A stretch of 37,754 nucleotides of DNA from Actinomycetota bacterium (GTDB lineage: Bacteria; Actinomycetota; Thermoleophilia; Solirubrobacterales; Solirubrobacteraceae): NCBI GenBank assembly GCA_005798685.1, contig SYIT01000072.1, positions 1-37,754 of the forward strand, in the 5' to 3' direction. The notes under the pieces are model-generated. The model made no database searches and was not told the DNA's origin. It was given only the letters and a program-made list of their open reading frames with translations. The position numbers and the translations under genes are program-made. This document shows, piece by piece, positions 34,217 through 37,754 of this stretch. Position 1 is the stretch's first letter. Each line of letters opens with the position of its first letter.

Positions 34217-35539
34217 TCAGCCGCCGAAGATGCTCCATGGCAGCGGCCCGCTGAGCGGTGCCAACCCGGCCGCGGCCGCAATCCGCGCGGCGATCAGCAG
34301 CCAAATCGTCAATGCGATCCCTACGACTGCCAGCGCGACGCCGAGCTTTGGATAGCGGCGCATTCCCCACGAGCTGAGCGCCGCTGCGGTTGGAAGCGCA
34401 ACGACAAGCGGCTCGCCGGGGGAGAGCCCGCTGAGCGTCGGCAGAAAGAAGACGGCGCCGATCACCGTGGCGGCGCAGATTGCCGTCATCAGCTGGGCGG
34501 CGACCTCAACATCGGCCGCTTCCGGCAGCGCCCGTGCCAGCCGCGCGCGCCGTGAACGCCAAGCCAGCGCGATCGAAACGAACGCCATGCCCAGCAGCGG
34601 CGCCGTCAGCAGAAGGCCAAGCTGCGGCGTCACGAATAGCTCCGCCAGCCTTGGGATGCGGTCGATGTAATCAGCGACATTGGTTGCGCCGGTTGGGGGG
34701 TTGGAGATTGCGGAGGCCGCCATTGGCGTCAGGCCGCCGAAGAGGCGGGCGTTGATCGAGACGTAGAAGACGGCCGAAACGAGAACCAGCTCGATCGCGA
34801 TCAAGCCGATCCAGCCGCGCGAGCGCTGCCGCAGCCAACGGAAAAGGGTCAGCGCGATGATTAGGCCGGGGAGAATCCCGATCAGGCCGATCCACGGCAG
34901 CAGCGCCAGCAGCGCACCAGCCCCGAGCGACGAGCGCGTCCTCGGCGACTCGCGGACCCGCAGCGCCAGCAGCGCGGCCGCTGCAACGATCGCCGCGCAG
35001 GTCGCTGCCGGCCGAATCGCAGTGGCGGCGATGACGATCGGCGGGCTGCAGCCAATCGCGATCGCGGCGCCGCTGGCCCACGGGTCGGGCACCAATCTGC
35101 GCGCCAACGCCGCCGCCGCGACGGCCCCACGCGCCGTGATCAGTGCCAGCAGAGCCTGCACTAGGGCTGTGCCACCAAGCGCGTAGGCCGGCGCCAGCAG
35201 CGTCGGAAAGAGGAAGCCGTGCGGCTCGATCAAGCGGCCGTTGACGAGCACGCCGGCCGGCTGCACCGGCGAGCCACCGAAGGCTCGCCAAGCTTGCTCG
35301 CGGTACTGATTGGTCAGCTCGAAGTCGCCGTCATCCAGCAGCGAGGTAGTCGTCAGCAGGATCCGCGTCTCGGCCGGGGCAAACTGCGCGCTAGGCGTTG
35401 CTGGCAGGCCAATACCGGCTAGATAGACGGCAAAGCAGATGACGAATACCAGCAGCCCCGAGCGGCCGTTGCCTCGGGTCGCCGCGCGCGCAATCCGGCC
35501 GGGCTCGAACTCTGCGGCTGGGGTGGCGGCTTCGCTCAC
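34217..35539 (-). CDS. Multi-pass membrane protein, possible GT-C-type glycosyltransferase
   Basis: Multiple hydrophobic segments; N-terminal luminal loop pattern FAPAETRILLTTTSLLDDGDFELTNQYREQ. Confidence 0.65.
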   Translation of the reverse strand: MSEAATPAAEFEPGRIARAATRGNGRSGLLVFVICFAVYLAGIGLPATPSAQFAPAETRILLTTTSLLDDGDFELTNQYREQAWRAFGGSPVQPAGVLVNGRLIEPHGFLFPTLLAPAYALGGTALVQALLALITARGAVAAAALARRLVPDPWASGAAIAIGCSPPIVIAATAIRPAATCAAIVAAAALLALRVRESPRTRSSLGAGALLALLPWIGLIGILPGLIIALTLFRWLRQRSRGWIGLIAIELVLVSAVFYVSINARLFGGLTPMAASAISNPPTGATNVADYIDRIPRLAELFVTPQLGLLLTAPLLGMAFVSIALAWRSRRARLARALPEAADVEVAAQLMTAICAATVIGAVFFLPTLSGLSPGEPLVVALPTAAALSSWGMRRYPKLGVALAVVGIALTIWLLIAARIAAAAGLAPLSGPLPWSIFGG

Positions 35540-35558
35540 AGCTGCCGATTCTCGCCGA

Positions 35559-36704
35559 TTAGCTCGTCAGTGCGCGGGCGATCACCATCTGCTGAATTTC
35601 GTCGGTCCCTTCGCCGATCGTCAGCACCTTGGCGTCACGGTAGAAACGGCAGACCGGGTACTCCTCGATGTAGCCGTAACCGCCGTGAATCTGAACCGCC
35701 TCCTCGGCGCAGCGCACGGCCAGGCGCCCGGTCTTCAGCTTCGCCTGCGCGGCGGTGAGGCTGAAGTTCATCCCCTCGTCCTTCTCCCAAGCGGCCTTGT
35801 AGGTCAGGAGCCGCGCGGCCTCAATCTCGGTCGCCATGTCGGCGAGCTTTGCGCCGATCGTCGGGAATTGGCCGATTGACTGGCCGAATGCTTGCCGCTC
35901 GGCCGAATACTTGATCGCCTCGTCAAGCGCGCCTTGAGCCAGCCCAACGCCCATTGCGGCAACACCGATCCGGCCTGAGTCGAGCACTTTTAGGAACTGA
36001 CGCAGCCCGGCGCCGCGCGGCCCGAGCAGGTTCGCTTCCGGCACGCGGCAATCGTCGAAGGTCAGCGGGCGCGTGTCGGAGGCGTTCCAGCCCATCTTGC
36101 GGTAGGGCTCGCCCTGCTCGTAGCCGGCCGTTCCGTTCTCAATGATGATGTTCGAAATCTCTGGCCGACCGTCGGCCTCGCCGGTGATCGCGGTGATCGC
36201 CACGTGGCCTGAGATCTCTGTTCCGGCGTTGGTAATGAACTGCTTTGAGCCATTGATCACCCATTCGCCGTCCTCGAGCACGGCGCGCGTGCGAAGCGCG
36301 CCAGCGTCGGAGCCAGCTTCAGGTTCGGTCAGGCCGAAGGCGCCGAGCTTCGCTCCAGAGCAGAGCTCCGGCAGCAGCCGCTCTTTCTGCTCGTCGCTGC
36401 CAAACAGTTCAATCGGCTGAATTCCTAGCGAGGAGTGCGCGCAGAGCGTGATCGCGACCGATGAATCGACCCGCGCCAGCTCCTCAACGCAGATCGCGTA
36501 GGCCAGCGTGTCGGAGCCGCCGCCGCCGTACTGCTCGGAGAAGGCTATTCCCATCCAGCCGAGCTCGCCGATCTGTTTGACGATCTCGTAGGGGAAGGCC
36601 TTCGTGCGGTCGAGTTCTTCAGCGACCGGTGCGATCTCGCGCTCAGCGAAGTCGCGAACCGTCTGGCGCAGCAGTTTGTGATCGTCGGAAAGGCCAAAAT
36701 CCAT
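35559..36704 (-). CDS. Acyl-CoA dehydrogenase
   Basis: MDFGLSDDHKLLRQTVRDFAEREIAPVAEELDR; AFGLTEPEAGSDAGALRTRA; QIHGGYGYIEEYPVCRFYRDAKVLTIGEGTDEIQQMVIAR. Confidence 0.96.
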   Translation of the reverse strand: MDFGLSDDHKLLRQTVRDFAEREIAPVAEELDRTKAFPYEIVKQIGELGWMGIAFSEQYGGGGSDTLAYAICVEELARVDSSVAITLCAHSSLGIQPIELFGSDEQKERLLPELCSGAKLGAFGLTEPEAGSDAGALRTRAVLEDGEWVINGSKQFITNAGTEISGHVAITAITGEADGRPEISNIIIENGTAGYEQGEPYRKMGWNASDTRPLTFDDCRVPEANLLGPRGAGLRQFLKVLDSGRIGVAAMGVGLAQGALDEAIKYSAERQAFGQSIGQFPTIGAKLADMATEIEAARLLTYKAAWEKDEGMNFSLTAAQAKLKTGRLAVRCAEEAVQIHGGYGYIEEYPVCRFYRDAKVLTIGEGTDEIQQMVIARALTS

Positions 36705-36800
36705 GCCGCAACCCTAGGGCTAAATCGTCGCCAGTTGTCGCTGGCAGCGCTGCGCGACTAATATTACCTGGCTACGACCGTCAGCCGATCAGGAGCCTCA

Positions 36801-37754
36801 ATGCCTACGACCGTAATTCTTGGGAGCGCCCGCACCCCCGTTGGAAAGATGGGCGGCGCGCTGGCCTCGATGCCAGCAACCGAACTTGGCGGCATCGCGA
36901 TTGCCGCTGCGCTTGAGCGATCAGGCGTCGCTCCCGAGCAGGTTGACCACGTCGTGATGGGGCAAGTGATTCAGGCCGGGCAGGGGCAGATCCCTTCGCG
37001 CCAAGCGCAGATTGCGGCCGGTATTCCCAAGGAGGTCTCGTCGGAGACGATTAACAAGGTCTGTGCGTCAGGTATCCGCGCGCTCGTGATTCTCGACCAG
37101 GGAATCCGTGCAGGCGACGTTGAGGTTGGCGTTGCCGGTGGCATGGAATCGATGTCGAACGCTCCTTACCTGCTTCCAGGCGCGCGCTTTGGCTTCCGCA
37201 TGGGTGAGACAAAGGCGCTTGACGCGATGGTCAACGACGGCCTCACGAATCCCTTTTCTGGCCGCCAGATGTTCGATGAGGCGACCGAGATCGGCGACGA
37301 GCTTGAGCTCGCGCGCCCCGACCTTGACCGCTGGGCTGTCCGCTCTCATGAGCTGGCGATCGCCGCAACCGATGACGGCCGCCTGCCGGAGGAGATCGTC
37401 TCGGTGATGATTTCGAGCCGCAAGGGCGACACCGTCGTTGAGGTTGACGAGGCGCCGCGCCGCGAGACTTCGCTCGAGACTTTGGCCAATCTGCCTGGGC
37501 TTGCAAGCAAGGAAGGCAGCCACACGGCAGGCAACTCGCCGGGAGTCAACGACGGCGCCGGCGCGATCGTTGTCGCCTCCGATCAGTGGGCTGAGGCCAA
37601 CGGCCACGAGCCGCTCGCTGAGGTCGTCGCTCACGCGCAGTCGGCCAACGACTTCGCCTACCTCGCAACGACGCCGGCCAGCGCTTCGCTCAAGGCGCTC
37701 GAGAAGGCTGGGCTGCAGCCTGGTGACATCGATCTGTGGGAGATCAACGAGGCC
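36801..37754 (+). CDS. Acetyl-CoA acetyltransferase (thiolase), 3' truncated by window edge; absent from ORF track
   Basis: MPTTVILGSARTPVGKMGGALASMPATELGGIAI; INKVCASGIRAL (catalytic Cys); VAGGMESMSNAPYLLP; AGGAG 5 nt upstream of ATG. Confidence 0.95.
   Translation, partial: MPTTVILGSARTPVGKMGGALASMPATELGGIAIAAALERSGVAPEQVDHVVMGQVIQAGQGQIPSRQAQIAAGIPKEVSSETINKVCASGIRALVILDQGIRAGDVEVGVAGGMESMSNAPYLLPGARFGFRMGETKALDAMVNDGLTNPFSGRQMFDEATEIGDELELARPDLDRWAVRSHELAIAATDDGRLPEEIVSVMISSRKGDTVVEVDEAPRRETSLETLANLPGLASKEGSHTAGNSPGVNDGAGAIVVASDQWAEANGHEPLAEVVAHAQSANDFAYLATTPASASLKALEKAGLQPGDIDLWEINEA

Noticed and set aside
36720-36800. Possible palindromic operator between acyl-CoA dehydrogenase and thiolase
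   Set aside because: Only short imperfect repeats seen; not distinguishable from chance in this composition.

Overview
High-GC, gene-dense chromosomal window, actinobacterial in character and possibly Thermoleophilia/Solirubrobacterales-like (inferred from gene content and GC; not verified). About 33 protein-coding genes are supported. Recognisable blocks: partial glpX; a light-response-type locus (DUF2256 / photolyase-cryptochrome / membrane-anchored hypothetical / NmrA-SDR, divergent from a MerR-DICT regulator); moeA; an RlpA-like protein with a ydaO-type c-di-AMP riboswitch upstream; principal sigma factor; three tandem small-peptide cassettes with a near-identical ~53-aa leader ending in Gly-Gly and unrelated C-terminal 'cores'; an HxlR regulator; YibE/F; a zinc ABC system including an apparent permease::substrate-binding-lipoprotein fusion, a Zur-like regulator and a His-rich protein; an ArsA-like ATPase divergent from a ParA-FtsZ operon; ggt; a LON-domain protein; two tandem photolyases (class I and FeS-BCP type); a cluster (MT / P450 / MT-GH57-GT4 / hexapeptide acyltransferase) resembling the mycobacterial Rv3030-Rv3034c methylglucose lipopolysaccharide locus; meaB; a GT-C-like membrane protein; acyl-CoA dehydrogenase; and a partial thiolase. 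The best candidate for an undescribed system is the 8.83-10.2 kb triplet of leader-conserved, core-hypervariable peptide genes, each with its own conserved promoter and 5'UTR. All calls are from reading sequence and translations only; no database search was run.
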